Counted from the first letter of the stretch, positions 22,684-34,263 are shown. The stretch: DNA of 63,726 bases from Gnetum montanum (GCA_015680685.1 MNCI01015885.1:5622-69347), one strand, 5' to 3'. Translations and numbers: made by a program. The notes: generated by a model from the sequence alone, not told the origin.

Positions 22684-23425
22684 TCATGAGTCACATTTCT
22701 TAACTGCATCGACAAGGCCTCATCGATGTGGCCTTATCGACAAGGCCACATTGACACATCGTATCATGCATCGATAAGTCCCTATCGATGCAATGTCCAC
22801 TTTTTGCCTATAAAAACATGCCTACCAACTGCATCCATGGCAACAAGATTTCAATAGTAGCGAATCTCTTGTAGTTTATTCATTTGAGAGTTAGAATATT
22901 TTTCTTAAGTGCCCATAGCAGAAGTCATTAAGTATACAAATCTTTATTCGAGCATTATTGTACCTAAGCACAACAGTATGTGTGGCAATAAAGAAGAGCT
23001 TTTCGATAAACCTGGCAACACTTTGGATAGATTAAATATGTCATTTATGCATTCCATGCTTTTAATTAATTCATTCATTAAATGTTTTTTAGTAATTTAG
23101 CTAATGAAGTAATTAATAAATATAAGCAAGATAGATTAAACACATAAGTACAACCACTTCGAACATAACTTGTATTCACTTGGTAATCCCAACAACATTA
23201 TAGCTTGGTGTGCCTAGTGGCGTAGCACCTGATAACCCATTAGTGGATACGTGGGTTTAGGATGTGTATAGAACGTGGGATTGACTACTCATGTTAAGAC
23301 TAGCTCGAGATCAGTAGGTTAGTTACATTGAATTAGCCATTAAATTACCTTGTCTTTCTTTCTATTTAGACACCATGACTATAAAACATAAAACTATAAA
23401 AATCATATTCCTTAATTACACTTGA
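22684..23425 (+). repeat. B1 3' LTR, truncated at its right end
   Basis: It aligns with the 5' LTR from its start (TCATGAGTCAC) to CTTAATTACACTT at about 23425. The last roughly 170 bases, including the TCATCA terminus, are absent. The TATA box is CCTATAAAAAC (22808-22818). The sequence to the right belongs to a MULE-like relic, so a later deletion or rearrangement removed this border. Confidence 0.82.
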
Positions 23426-23839
23426 TAATATTTTATTATTACTTGAAAGTCCATCTCATTGGAAAGAATACTTTGCTATGAATGCCTCAAAATATTATTT
23501 AACAATCCCAAACTATGTTGGATCTATTGGAACATTTTGTCAAAATGTTAAGCACAAGTCATCAAGGCCATGTAGTAATGTCTATTTATCATCATTGCTT
23601 TCTTAGATATTTTTGGAAAATTTTTGTTGACTAGTATTATTAAATACATTGTTAAAATTTTTTTATGCTAATTATTCAATTTTTTATTATGATAGAAAAT
23701 ATTGTGGAATGACTAGCTCTCTAGATTGATATTCATCAAAAATTTGGGAGGCATGTAATTTATTAGGATCTTGAGTGTGAAAATGAAAAAATTCATTCCT
23801 AAAAAAATACTTGTATGCATGCTCAATTCATTTCATTAT
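23426..23839. other. Unassigned AT-rich sequence beside the truncated B1 LTR
   Basis: I recognise nothing here. It may be the degraded 3' end or flank of the MULE-like relic on the minus strand. Confidence 0.4.
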
Positions 23840-25000
23840 CATAATCATCTTTATAGCATGTTTAAAAAGATGTCTATGTCATTCCCATGAACACTCAATG
23901 TGATTGTATGTGAAGACACTTTAGTGATAGCATATTAATGTATTGGCTTACATAGATCTTGACTTCTTAGATGATAGTCATTTTCAATGAGATCCTATTG
24001 TATACAATCTAAATTAGATATCTCTTATTTCATGAGCATTTGTTATCATTATGAGCTCTCTTGTTAATAAAATAATCAATATTCTTTAATCTACTATTAT
24101 TCTAATAATGGAGTTGAGCTCTTTGAAATAAGGTATTCAATCTACTATTATTCAATAATGGAGTTGAGCTCTTTAATCTACTATTATTCTAATAATATTC
24201 TTTATCCAATTTGTATCAAGGTATTCAATGAAAGATTTCTCTCAATAAAAATCACTTTGAAATTGTAGTAGTGCTTGGATAATGTTAAATTCATATTTAC
24301 CATGATGCATGATATGCAAAAAGGCATTTAGACATGCACCTAAAAGCCTTAACATCTTTGAATTTTATGATCAAATGTTTTCTCCATGCACAAGTAACAT
24401 GCCAAGTGAATACAAAAATTCAACATCCAAGAACATCCCTTACAAAATATTAATAAAAGTGGCACTGTAAGAGAAGAAATAACATAGGTGAAAATATCAA
24501 AAAATATTTCCATGTAAATATTTAATAGTTACATGATTGAATCAATTTCATCAATTGAATCATTTATAAAAAATTCACTCATCTTCTAATCTTCATGAGA
24601 TCAATGACACATATCAACTAAATCTTGTAGCCATACTTTGATATCCATTAGTTTAGATCTTGTTAAAATGATCAAGGATGTACTTATTTCATTGTAAAAT
24701 GCATCAAAAGCCATTATGGTTTGAAGTGTATTTTGACAAAAAAAGTAACATTGTTCGATATCTAAAAAATTATGAATTATACATGAAAATAAATCATAAA
24801 AAAACTTTCCTAATATTTATTTGTATTAAATGTTGATTCAACAACAAGAATGCTATTATGAGAGTACTCAATCATTTTTCTCAACATTCAATAAGTTTGA
24901 AGGCCAAGAATGAAAGGGCTATCACCATCTTCTATTTGAAAATAAAAGAATAAATAAAAATATTTTTCATTCCCTTGTGAAATAGTCTTATTGCATGTAA
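23840..25000 (-). pseudogene. Decayed MULE transposase/SWIM zinc-finger gene
   Basis: Translating the minus strand gives three landmarks in the right order. The N-terminal one is FFYFQIEDGDSPFILGLQTY, then KMIEYSHNSILVVESTF (24830-24960). These resemble the PFILGIQTEWQ and GHxSL..D.TFG segments of MULE-type transposases. Next is FTWHVTCAWRKHLI (about 24374-24415), like the WHV..AW.KNL helix. Last is a SWIM-like IECSWE..HRHLFKHAIKM (23846-23902), keeping one Cys, the Trp and the KH pair. Stops and frameshifts lie between them. Plant MULE-SWIM proteins include domesticated host genes and mobile transposases. This copy is dead, and terminal inverted repeats were not found, so I cannot say which it was. 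Confidence 0.65.
24081..24206. repeat. Tandem repeat within the MULE-like relic
   Basis: Three copies of an ATCTACTATTATTCTAATAATGG-like unit followed by AGTTGAGCTCTTT occur at 24081-24124, 24135-24174 and 24175-24206, the last partial. It looks like a local duplication inside dead coding sequence. Confidence 0.8.
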
Positions 25001-26559
25001 TCAATGAAAATAATTCTTACCCATCTCTTTATTGCATATATTTACAATATCCTAAGCATATTTTATTTACATCATATTTTCCAACTAGTAAAGTAGAAAT
25101 TTTTAATGCAAATGTGGTCTAACATAGAAGATAAAAGATAATTTTATTTAGATTACATTATATCTAAAAGGCTAGATATATAGCCTCACTACCTCTTAAC
25201 CTATTGGAATACTATTAGCAAGCTTTGCTTAAGTTCATATCTTCCTAGAATTGAAAGAAAAAGATGAATTCAACTCCCATGAAAAGAGTACATTTGTAGG
25301 TTGTATAGATTAGGAGCCCTTGAGAATGACTTACATGTCTACAACATTATAATGTTATAAAAAAAATTTATGATTTATTTTTTATACCCCTTTTGGTGAT
25401 TGGTTAATTTATNCTTTTTATTGATTTGTTTAGACGATGGATACATTGACACCTAATCAAAACTCTATGTTAGTTAAGAGTAGTAATTTAACAAAGGTAA
25501 TTATGAAGTAAAAATCATATATTATTGAACTTGCACAATAGGAGAAATGTAATCATTAACTCTAATAGGAGCATAAGAATTCTACTTTTCTTTGAATCTT
25601 TTTTTATATTTAAACTTTTGCTATAGTCAATGGAATCTCTTCCTCACCTTTCACGAAATCTATAATATGACCTTTATGTGTTCAAGCAAATGTCATTTTT
25701 CCGCTAAGACCAATGCACATCTTCTTAATTGAATGGTCCATCACTAAATAATTAAGCTTTAACTAACACATATTCCCAAAATCCGTCACCATCACAGCCT
25801 TACCTTGTTATCTTATTTTCACCATTTGATAGTTTAGAATCCATCAAATCACAATATCCAAATTGAGGAAGGTCAAGAATGTTACTTGAAATTAGAAATC
25901 TTTCCACATAAACATACATAGTTAGAAAAATTAATGGAAAAAACAAAATAACTCCTCTACATAAATTTTAAAAATAATCCAATGAAGTCAAGTAATGAAA
26001 AAGTATAACATGAGAATTTCTACTTTGCAAAGTTAAAAAATTACATTTTATTGCTAGCCAAATATAATTTATTAGCATAGGAATATAAATGATTATATTT
26101 GTTTTCTTACTAATTTTTTCAAAGCATAGATCTCACTAATGGACATAATAATGAAATACCTTCATGAAAATATTCTTTATTCAAAAAAAAAACTAGATAA
26201 TGTAGAAATTTTTTTAACTATGTTAAAATTCATTTTAAGATTTTCCTTCTAGAAAAATATCATAGGAATTCTATCCCATTTCTCTTAGAAAAAAGAGTAC
26301 ATTATTATTGTTGAAAATATCAAACTATTCATAATGGTACATTAATGGGGTTTGTTAAATGCAAACAAAAATAAATTTACTTTAATATTGGGATAGTTTA
26401 ACAAATTAAAAATAAATGCATTATACTTTGCAAAGTATATTTGTTGTATAAAACAAAAACATACAATTTAAATAAATATCAAAAAGACCCATCTCTATAT
26501 CAGTAACCTTTAATGGAATTTCATGTTGTCATCTTCTTTTAATGAAGTTTTGATTTTGA
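25001..26559. other. AT-rich sequence between the MULE-like relic and D0
   Basis: No dependable feature. It may include the ruined catalytic core of the D0 integrase (minus strand), but the translation is too broken to support that. One ambiguous base is at 25413. Confidence 0.4.
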
Positions 26560-27609
26560 AACATTATTAAAAGTACATAGAAAATATGAGTTTGTCTTTT
26601 CTTTGTTTGTAATTTACATCATAGGAATGAAAATTAAGTTAAATATGAGTGTTCAAAGTGCACACTAGAACTAAAAAAATCAAATTTGTGGCATATAAAA
26701 TATCTTATCATCTTTATAATATAATTTCATTATTAAGATGGACTTCATATAATAATTTTTAACTTTATTAATTTGGCCATACATAATCTACTTTTGGATT
26801 ATGGTTATTCATTTCCCCTTTTCTAAATAATTGGAAGGATTTTTATTTAACTTTTGAAACTTTTTTAACTCACTGTATCTAATTTTTGTTGTTCTATAAT
26901 CTCTCATATTAAAATATTTATCTTTCTAATTTGTTTTTATCAATTCCATTAGCTACTCAATTTTGGAAGATATATTTAATGTTAAAGTCAAAGTTTGCAA
27001 GTAGTTCCATCCATATTATTTGTTGCAAAATTAATTGTGGATGACTTATAAGATATTGCAAACTCTTTTATAATTTGTCCACATGATTTTTTTCCTAAAT
27101 AAATACATTTATCATATTTTTAAAGAACTTGTAGCTACTATCTTCATATCATGAACATGATAAATCACATCATGACTTTCAATTGTCAAGAAGCGTAGGC
27201 AATGGCATGTCCATTTTGCATGAGTACATATTTTAGTCATTCACTAAAAGCATCAGTGTATACACTAAATGATTTACTCGAAGGAGGTGATATTAAAAGA
27301 AGTTGGAACCATCATTTAGTATGACGGTAAGGTGCTTGTTTACCATGTTAGAGCCCCAATTGATGGAATGATCATTGAGACCTTTCGTGATAATTTTAGA
27401 TAATATTAAAATGAGGGTTGATAAGAGTTATTTCTTTATTTCTAAAAATGTTTGCTCATATTTTTTGATCCATTGAAATGATTGGTCTTTTCTTAATAAC
27501 TTTGTTAAGAGAGATGAAAACCTAACAAAATCTTTAAGAAATTTTTTTTTCATGACTTCTTAATCCTAAGAAATTTCTCACTTTTGTTATAGTAATAGGT
27601 CTAGGATAG
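26560..27609 (-). pseudogene. D0 RT thumb, RNase H and start of integrase
   Basis: Reading leftward on the minus strand: ITKVRNFLGLRSH, then NKVIKKRPIISM (27430-27590) match the FLGL..YYRRF and PLTKLLKK region after RT. YTDAFSE and YVLMQNGHAIAYAS (27195-27262) match RNase H. YLGKKSC and FDFNIKYIFQN (26965-27100) match the RNase H end. A weak KVDYVWPN match to the pre-integrase linker lies near 26780. Many in-frame stops occur. This continues the RT at 34264-34960, from which A2 separates it. Confidence 0.75.
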
Positions 27610-27614
27610 CCTCA
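27610..27614. other. Target-site duplication of A2, left copy
   Basis: CCTCA lies here and again at 34259-34263, directly outside the two A2 LTRs, a perfect 5-base match. It splits one gypsy RT reading frame, which confirms the insertion. Confidence 0.9.
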
Positions 27615-28402
27615 TGATGAGTGGCGAGGTACCCCTACACTCAACCATACAAATACGAGCATTACACGTGCAATCCTGTCAAACTTCGTAGATGGATTAG
27701 TTGTGGCATCTAGACAGTTAGTCTTAGGTCGCAGTTCACTGTCTTCCCACCTAGACTAGTATTAGCTTTGTCACATATGGTTTAGTCCAGAGTGAGGTGT
27801 ATGATATGTTTCTAATCTAATGCTACTCCTGAAGGCAATGGAAAATAATATTAACTAAGCTAAGAGAGAAAGGGTGAGAGAGAATCTAAGCTAGCCTATG
27901 TGTGATGAGCAATCATTCCTTGATTATCCGTATACATCTTGGACTTCATGCATGACTACTACTGGGATTACCAAGCGTATATCCTAGGTACGCTACTGGG
28001 TTACCAAGTAGTCACACTTAAATGCTCGTAATTAAGTTGTACTCATTCCATGTTTTAACATGATTTTAGGGTGAGAAGGTATTAACTAAGAAAGCAGTAA
28101 ATAACAATTAATTAAATGATTAAGCTAAGTGAATGTTGCAATGATGAAGTAATCTTGATCTTTATTGCCAATCATGTGCGTGTCCAAGTACGTCACACTC
28201 GAATAAAGGATGTCATATAATTACATTTACCACAATGTGGGCATACACTGGGAGGAAAGGATTGAGAGAAAAACAAGGACTAAAATTTAATACTTAAACT
28301 AAAAAATTACTAAAAATTGCCTATTGGATCTATCTACCTCTTATTTATCAATGAGGAGATAGGCTACGATATCGCAGCTATCAGCAAATTCATGACTCAT
28401 CA
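27615..28402 (-). repeat. A2 3' LTR
   Basis: 788 bases, TGATGAGT to ACTCATCA as written on the plus strand. Compared with the 5' LTR it lacks most of the GATATC palindrome array (one unit remains at 28369-28380), and its TATA box is damaged (minus strand TGATAAATAA at 28341-28350). Confidence 0.92.
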
Positions 28403-28412
28403 TACCCCCACG
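28403..28412 (-). other. Polypurine tract of A2
   Basis: The minus strand reads TGGGGGTATG directly before the 3' LTR, as in A1. Confidence 0.75.
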
Positions 28413-28659
28413 ACTGAATGAAAACTCGTCCTCAAGTTAAAGTGAGAATAATCTCCATTGATTACACAGTGGATAGGTATGGGATTATTGACTGGCTACA
28501 ATGGATTCATGCTACAGTGTGGAGTCAAAAAAAATTTAGACACAACATAAAAGAAAATCCTATGATTACAAAATTGGATGGAACTCATGTAGTTCCTGGT
28601 TTTGATGACTCCTCCATGGGTGTCTTTCCCTTTTCTTGTGCTCCAGGTCTTGAAATTTG

Positions 28660-29400
28660 ATGGCATCGAAGTATGGCCTAGAGTTTCTCCTCTTGTAAGG
28701 CCTTGAGTGCCTTGACATGCACATAAGTTTGCACTTGTGCCATAAAGGCACCCTAGTCAGCCTTCCCTTTTTCTTCTACCATCCTTTTATTCTCTGTCAA
28801 CAGTTCATTAAGTTACTCAATTCTAAAAGTGTCCAGCTAGTTTTGAGAAACCTTTGGCCCTATATTCGGAAGGTTTAATACTTTCGAAATGGATTGAACA
28901 GAGACATCAATAGTCATACCACAATTGTTAACCATGGTGCCTTCTTCTTTATTGTGCCAAAATTGGTACATTTCCCCTAAGTACCAAGCACTGCTTTCAG
29001 AGAGGGTAGGCCATAATGGGAACCCTTTGAGGTGATTCCTAACAGCCTCTGGAGAAAATTCTTTAAAAGGTCCAAAGTTTAATTCCATGATCACTATAGT
29101 GAATATGGACCTTTCATGGATGGTCTAAACACAATCCTGGAGCAACATGAGATATCGTCTCTATTCAGATGCTGCAGCAACTCCTCCTTCCACCTGCCTT
29201 GATTGTACAGTATCAAGGTCTTCTTGGTGGATACTAAATGATTGTTCCTCATGCTCTACATGTTGTTCGGTAGGAACTTGTCCTTCACGTATCCTAGGTT
29301 GTTTGATCATACCTTGAGTAGGACCTTCCTATTGTCTGTGTTTCGGGGACATCTACAATCACACAGGGCCAATCATTAGTAAGGTTGTTACCAAAGTTAG
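28660..29400 (-). pseudogene. A2 accessory frame: plant-transposon-like domain and short coiled coil
   Basis: On the minus strand an 85-codon open frame (29094-28837) reads FSPEAVRNHLKGFPLWP, then ESSAWYLGEMYQFWH and MTIDVSVQSISKVLNLPNIG. It resembles the N-terminal half of the putative plant transposon domain, in which WYM and INxxLGLP-type motifs recur; B1 has the matching WYMGETY and LGLPDIG. Further on, IExLNELLTENKRMVEEKG and ALKALQEEK (about 28690-28810) are coiled-coil-like. The frame is far shorter than in B1 and B2 and includes stops. Whether it was a truncated or a naturally short version is unknown. Confidence 0.6.
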
Positions 29401-29833
29401 GTTATACCTTACTGCTTCCCTTAATAGATTTACTTTATTTCTGTGTGATGTTAATTATTGGAAGAACATGTCCCTGAAAGATTATAATGTTGAGTCCTCT
29501 TTGCTTGGGTGGTTTCCAAATTTAATTTTCTGGTATAGCTAAGAGGATGAAATCATTTTTGACACATTTTATTCTTAATTTTACAACTAATTACCCTTAA
29601 ATATGTCCTTCGAGTGATGATGAATTTCAAAAAATCTATGCACAATTCGGCATGTGCCCGTCCCCCACAACTAAGTTGAACACTCTAGGTTCAAGCAGGT
29701 TCATACGGAATTAAAATTGGAGTACCAGCGAACGAGATATAGGTAGAAAAGCAAGGGTGTCACACTTGCAAGTCGTATAGAAAAACTTGAAATCTCCCCC
29801 GTGGGAATTGTGAAAAGTGATGCTAACTGTTAC

Positions 29834-29851
29834 GGGGGGGGGGGGGGGGGG
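29834..29851 (+). repeat. Homopolymer of 18 G
   Basis: An uninterrupted G run, flanked by TTAC and CGCTCC. It lies 5 bases from the TATA-like site on the other strand. Its exact length may be an assembly artefact. Confidence 0.85.
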
Positions 29852-29856
29852 CGCTC

Positions 29857-29868
29857 CTATTTATAGGT
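29857..29868 (-). promoter_or_regulatory. TATA-like site upstream of the A2 accessory frame
   Basis: The minus strand reads CCTATAAATAGG, a close match to a plant TATA box, about 460 bases before the accessory frame. B1 and B2 have TATA-like sites in the same relative place. Promoter function is inference. Confidence 0.45.
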
Positions 29869-31235
29869 TTTTGAAAAGCACTATCACAGCCTAACGATGT
29901 TTTAGGCCCAAGGGGAAAAATTGATTTTTTAAAGATTTTCTTAAAATCAACGTTGGAAACTTAGGACATGTGACATATGTTGAAGGGGTTCTAAGGTAAT
30001 TAGATGGTTTTGAAGGCATGAATAATTATGATGGTGTGGAAATAATCAATAAAACCTCAAGTCGTAGAGAAAAGGCTATGTAATGGTACATAGGAATGTC
30101 GATTCAAAGGGATAATAATAATAGGAAAAGAATGTTATGAACAATAGGCTAAGGGTAAGAAATGGTGGGTGTGAGCTGTGTCATAAGTGAATATTACAAA
30201 ACATTACACAAGTGGATCCTCCACAAAGAAGGTTCCAACATATAATGCCCTTGTGTAACCACACTTAAAGTATCCATGGGCACTAAAAGGGTTGAATGTA
30301 ATCTTCATTGATTCTAGAAAACACACACATGTAATTATCACCAGAATGAGGTAAGAATTTTATATTACACACGACATGAGCTACAATTATAGGAACCATG
30401 AGATGAGATGAACTAGAGAAAAGGATTGTAGAGATTGGGACATGAGGTAACTAACCCAGGGCATAGTGAATCCTTCATGTAAAGCATGATTAAGGTGTCA
30501 TTACCCCGTCGTTCCAAGATTAGGACCAAGTCCATTCCTCTGATCAGTGACATTGCATTGTTTCATCCCATGATGAGCAACTATGAGAGTACCATAACAA
30601 CAAGGCATACGATCACTTGGTGTTTTATTCAAGGGAGGAGTGATTTTTGTTTTGTGGCACTTTTTTTTTTTGAATACTGAATCCAAAGAAGCTGCCAATT
30701 TTCAAGTATAGGTGCATGTATTTCCAATGGGATCACCTAAAATAGCATTGGATTTTTGACTGCCCTTTTGATTACTCTTACTTCCATTTTTCATTAGATC
30801 TACAAGGATCTTAGTACAACCACGTTGCATGATAACTCCCATAAACGTCACCAAAGAGAATCCACAAGTCCCCTTGATGTCACATCCTAATCATATCCTC
30901 TTGGTCCATCCTTCTCCATTCTGGGTACAATGAACACAAAATTAATTTTAAGTTTTAAGAATGTCAATAATATCATTGTACCCTTGAACAGAACCTCTTA
31001 TTTGTAGAGTGGATGAGTGGGTGTAATAGGCTTACTGTCCAAATAATTGATCACTCGAGATTCGATAACATAAAACACACCTCAACCAATGATCCACATG
31101 AGTGTTTTATTCATAGATGAGATTACTTACAAAAGCGTAAAAAGATAAAAAGACAAGATGATAAAACAAGAAATTGAAAACTAAAGAACTAGAAAACAAA
31201 AAGTAGTAAAATTGAAGAAAATAAAAAGTAGTTAT

Positions 31236-33250
31236 TAATCCTTCTTGTTACTAGAATGGGGGTATCCCCCATAACTACACAATTGAGGATGGCAAGGATT
31301 AATAAATGGAAGATGAGGATCCTTGCATGTTGAGAATATTGGGACTTTGTCATACTTAACCCATTTGGGTTCACACACTTGATTATAGTAGTTATAGTAA
31401 GTAAACTAGGGTAATTTGTAAGATGTGGTTCTTGGATAAAGAGTTGACCTTCTATGATGTTTGTGACCGTTAGATGGTATGTAAGGATCGGGATGTTACC
31501 TTCCATGGCTAGGTTCATTGGGTCGTATGGTTGTTGGAGCATTGATTGATGGCCTTGATGAAGTAACATGAGGCATTGGGTTTGAAGGTAAAGGTGCACC
31601 ATGGGTTTGGGCTTGTGCTGAGTTGGAGGGTGCAGTGGCCTTGGAATTGTGTTGTCCCTTCCTATGGTCATGTTTAAAGAAGGGATGATTTCGATGTTGA
31701 GGAAGGCTCTCACTGTTGTTGGCGATATTAGCACAAGCAACATTCATGGGTTGTTGCTGTGGTGTAGACACCATAGGAACATGTGGTGGCGATGTAGAAG
31801 AAGGGAAAGGATGAGGATGTTGAAAATTAGGAGAAGTGTAAGGTGCACAAGGTGGTGGTTGTGTTGAGGACATGGGTTGATAGTATTAAGGACAATGGTA
31901 GTGCGATGAGATAGAGTATGTTGGCCCAGTTGGGAAAATAGGATGTTGAACTAGGTAAGCATTTGGATTTGGATAATACGGAGGGTCTCTCCAGTTTAGG
32001 GGTGGCCTCCCCCATGACTGGGATTGTTTCCACTGTGATCGAACATAGTATCTTTGTTTGAACTCTAGGTGTAACATGTTTCCCCAATGCTCATATAAAT
32101 GTAACAAGATTGGGCACTGGCCCTTGGGGTGATCATACAGGAAAATTTTACATTCATATGTATGATTGGCAGTTGAGCTTTTATTTTCTTCTACCCTTCT
32201 TCCCAATTGTCTAATGATATCTTGTCCTACTTCTTGGGTTGTCAAAACTCTATCTCCAATAATATTGATATATTCTCCACACTTTTTATACATCCATTCC
32301 AATAGCTTATTGATCTTTGCCTCGACTTCCTCTAATGATTGTTGTACTAGAAAATATGGTTCTTTCCCCTTGTGGTTGGTTAATTTCTCATTTTTGTGAT
32401 TACGGACCTTTGTTAAGTTGAGATTTTGGTCCTGTTGATGTTTTTCAACACTCTCCCATCTAGCCATTTCTCCTTCTTCTTTTGGTACCTACTTAATAAG
32501 CTCTTGTAATTGATGGGTTCGTAGTTCATATAGTTTTCCTTGGGCATACATCCCTAGGGTCTTTTTTGTTTCATCACGAAGCCCATCAATGATATGGTAC
32601 ATTAGCTTTTCTTCGAAGAACCCATGGCTTGGATAGTTATTTAACAATGCATAATATCTTTCTAAGGTCATGTCCAAGGGTTCATGTTGTGCTTGTTTCC
32701 ACTCTTGGATTTGTTTCCTCAAGGCCGACACTCTTGCATAGGTTTGATATCTTTCATTAAAGACCTCTACCATTGTTGGCCAATTTCATATTAAATTTGG
32801 TTTTAATGATCTATACCATACTTTTGCTTGGCCAATGAGTGTTATAGGGAAGAGGTTGAGTTTTTTCCAATCGTTATGAATGTTGTTCCATGCATAGGCA
32901 TCGTAGAAGGTTTGTAAATGTTGATGCAGATCTAAGCCATAGCCTCCTAAGAAATTAGGGAAGTTGTTTAAATCAAGCCTAGGTAGACAGCTCTCTTTAC
33001 GATGCCTATGGGAGATTCAAACAGCCTCTTGTATCTACGTTAGGCTTGTAGTGCCTAGCAGGGGTTCATTTTCATCAGGTAAGTTAAGCTTTCATGTGTT
33101 GGGATGATGTTTTCTTTGTTTATGTTTATAAGAAACCCCCACTTCAGATTGCGTACTCCAATCTTCATTGTCATCTAATTCATTGGTTCTTCAATGAATT
33201 TCCTCACTAGGTAGGGCATTATGATAGTCTTGTAAGAGAGGCATAGTTAG
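31236..33250 (-). pseudogene. gag: A2 gag
   Basis: Several long frames remain on the minus strand. The capsid-like core includes WYRSLKPNL (about 32800), then an open 94-codon stretch (32773-32489) with FNERYQTYARVSALRKQ, LERYYALLNNYPSHG and TLGMYAQGKLYELR, colinear with A1 5500-5850. The next frame (32467-31886) is charged, then has YECKIFLYDHPKGQC (about 32115-32160). This matches the A1 zinc knuckle, but its second Cys is Phe. A Pro/His/Asn-rich tail follows (31873-31189). A few frameshifts break it. It is the best preserved gag in the window, and it lacks any pol continuation. Confidence 0.82.
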
Positions 33251-33363
33251 ATTGTATGTGAATTTGTATGTGAATTTTCGTAATTATTTCTTCCTAAAAG
33301 ATATATCGTTAATTCTTGTATAGTGACCTTGTATGATATAACTAATCTAGATAACTAGCACCA

Positions 33364-33382
33364 TCCATGGAAACAGTGCCAA
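33364..33382 (-). other. Primer-binding site of A2, tRNA-Asp-like
   Basis: The minus strand reads TTGGCACTGTTTCCATGGA directly inside the 5' LTR. It is a diverged form of the A1 site TTGGCACCGTTGTTGGGGA. Confidence 0.7.
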
Positions 33383-34258
33383 TGATGAGTGGCGAGGTAC
33401 CCCTACACTTAACCATATGAATATGAGCATTACACACGTGATCTGGTCAAACTCCACAGACAGACTAGTTGTGTCATCTAGATAGTTAGCCTTAGGTCGT
33501 AGTTCATTGTCTTCCCACCTAGACTAATATTCGCTTTGTCACGTATGGTTTAGTCCAGAGTGAGGTGTATGACATGTTTTTAATCTAATGCTACTCCTAA
33601 AGGCAATGGAAAATAATATTAACTAAGCTAAGAGAGAAAGGGTGAGAGAGAATCTAAGCTAGCCTAAGTGCGATGAGCAACCATTTCTTGATTATCTGTA
33701 CACATCTTGGACTTCGTGCATGACTACTACTGGGATTACCAAGTGCAGATCCTAGGTATGCTACTGGGTTACCAAGTAGTCACACTTAAATGCACGCAAT
33801 CAAGTCGTACTCATTCTGCGTTTTAACATGAGTTTAGGGTGAGAAGGTATTAACTAAGAAAGCCGTAAATAACAATTAATTAAATGATTAAGCTAAGTGA
33901 ATGCTGCAATGATGAAGTAATCTCGATCTTTATTTCCTGTCATGTGTGTGTCCAAGTACATCACACTTGAATAAAGGATGTCGTCCAATTACATTCACCA
34001 CACTATAGGCATACACCAGGAGGAAAAGTGTTGAGAGAAAAACAAGAACTAAACTTTAACACTTAAACTAAAAATTTACTAAAAACTACCTATCGAATCT
34101 GTCTACCTCTTATTTATAGACGAGGAGACAAGTTGCGATATCGCGTACATGATATTGCGTACGCAATATCGCATTGGCCGTGAGATCGTGGATGCGATAT
34201 CGCAGGTGCAATATTGTGGGTGTGATATCACGGCTGTCAGCAAATTCATGACTCATCA
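33383..34258 (-). repeat. A2 5' LTR
   Basis: 876 bases, colinear with the 3' LTR but 88 longer. The extra length is mostly the palindrome array (34137-34233). The TATA box (minus TCTATAAATA, 34111-34120) is intact here. Confidence 0.92.
34137..34233 (-). promoter_or_regulatory. Palindromic GATATC array in A2 U3
   Basis: It includes a perfect 20-base palindrome GATATTGCGTACGCAATATC (34151-34170) and several GCGATATCGC or GTGATATCAC units. It lies just upstream of the TATA box on the minus strand, as in A1. Confidence 0.65.
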
Positions 34259-34263
34259 CCTCA

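Larger units (their letters stand above)
11134..23425 (+). mobile_element. B1: near-complete Athila-like LTR retrotransposon, right LTR truncated
   Basis: B1 is about 12.3 kb. It carries LTR, tRNA-Asp-like primer site, gag, protease, RT, RNase H, integrase, a 2 kb spacer, a very long accessory frame, polypurine tract and a 3' LTR that stops short. It lies in the C0 integrase tail. Domain order PR-RT-RH-IN is that of Ty3/gypsy. The primer site, short-spaced zinc knuckle and pol motifs (MSFGLCNGLATFQ, NYTTIEKEL) suggest the Athila-like branch. Every coding region has stops. The gag core seen in A1 and A2 is missing near 13016. Because the 3' LTR ends early, no right target duplication can be tested. 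Confidence 0.9.
29401..31188 (-). other. A2 untranslated spacer
   Basis: No gene is supported. It contains an 18-base G run (29834-29851) next to a minus-strand TATA-like CCTATAAATAGG (29857-29868) that precedes the accessory frame. A run of T occurs at 30661-30671. I did not find the hairpin that A1, B1 and B2 share in their spacers. Confidence 0.6.
27615..34258 (-). mobile_element. A2: non-autonomous family-A retrotransposon with gag and accessory frame but no pol
   Basis: A2 is about 6.6 kb and bracketed by a perfect CCTCA duplication. In minus-strand order: 5' LTR (33383-34258), primer site (33364-33382), gag (33250 to about 31236), untranslated region with a TATA-like site, accessory frame (about 29400-28660), polypurine tract and 3' LTR (27615-28402). 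No protease, RT, RNase H or integrase is recognisable between gag and the spacer. Gag is better preserved than in A1. The perfect target duplication suggests a relatively recent insertion. Confidence 0.9.

Noticed and set aside
25600-25900. A coding relic on the minus strand
   Set aside because: Short readable stretches occur, but I could not tie them to any family with confidence.
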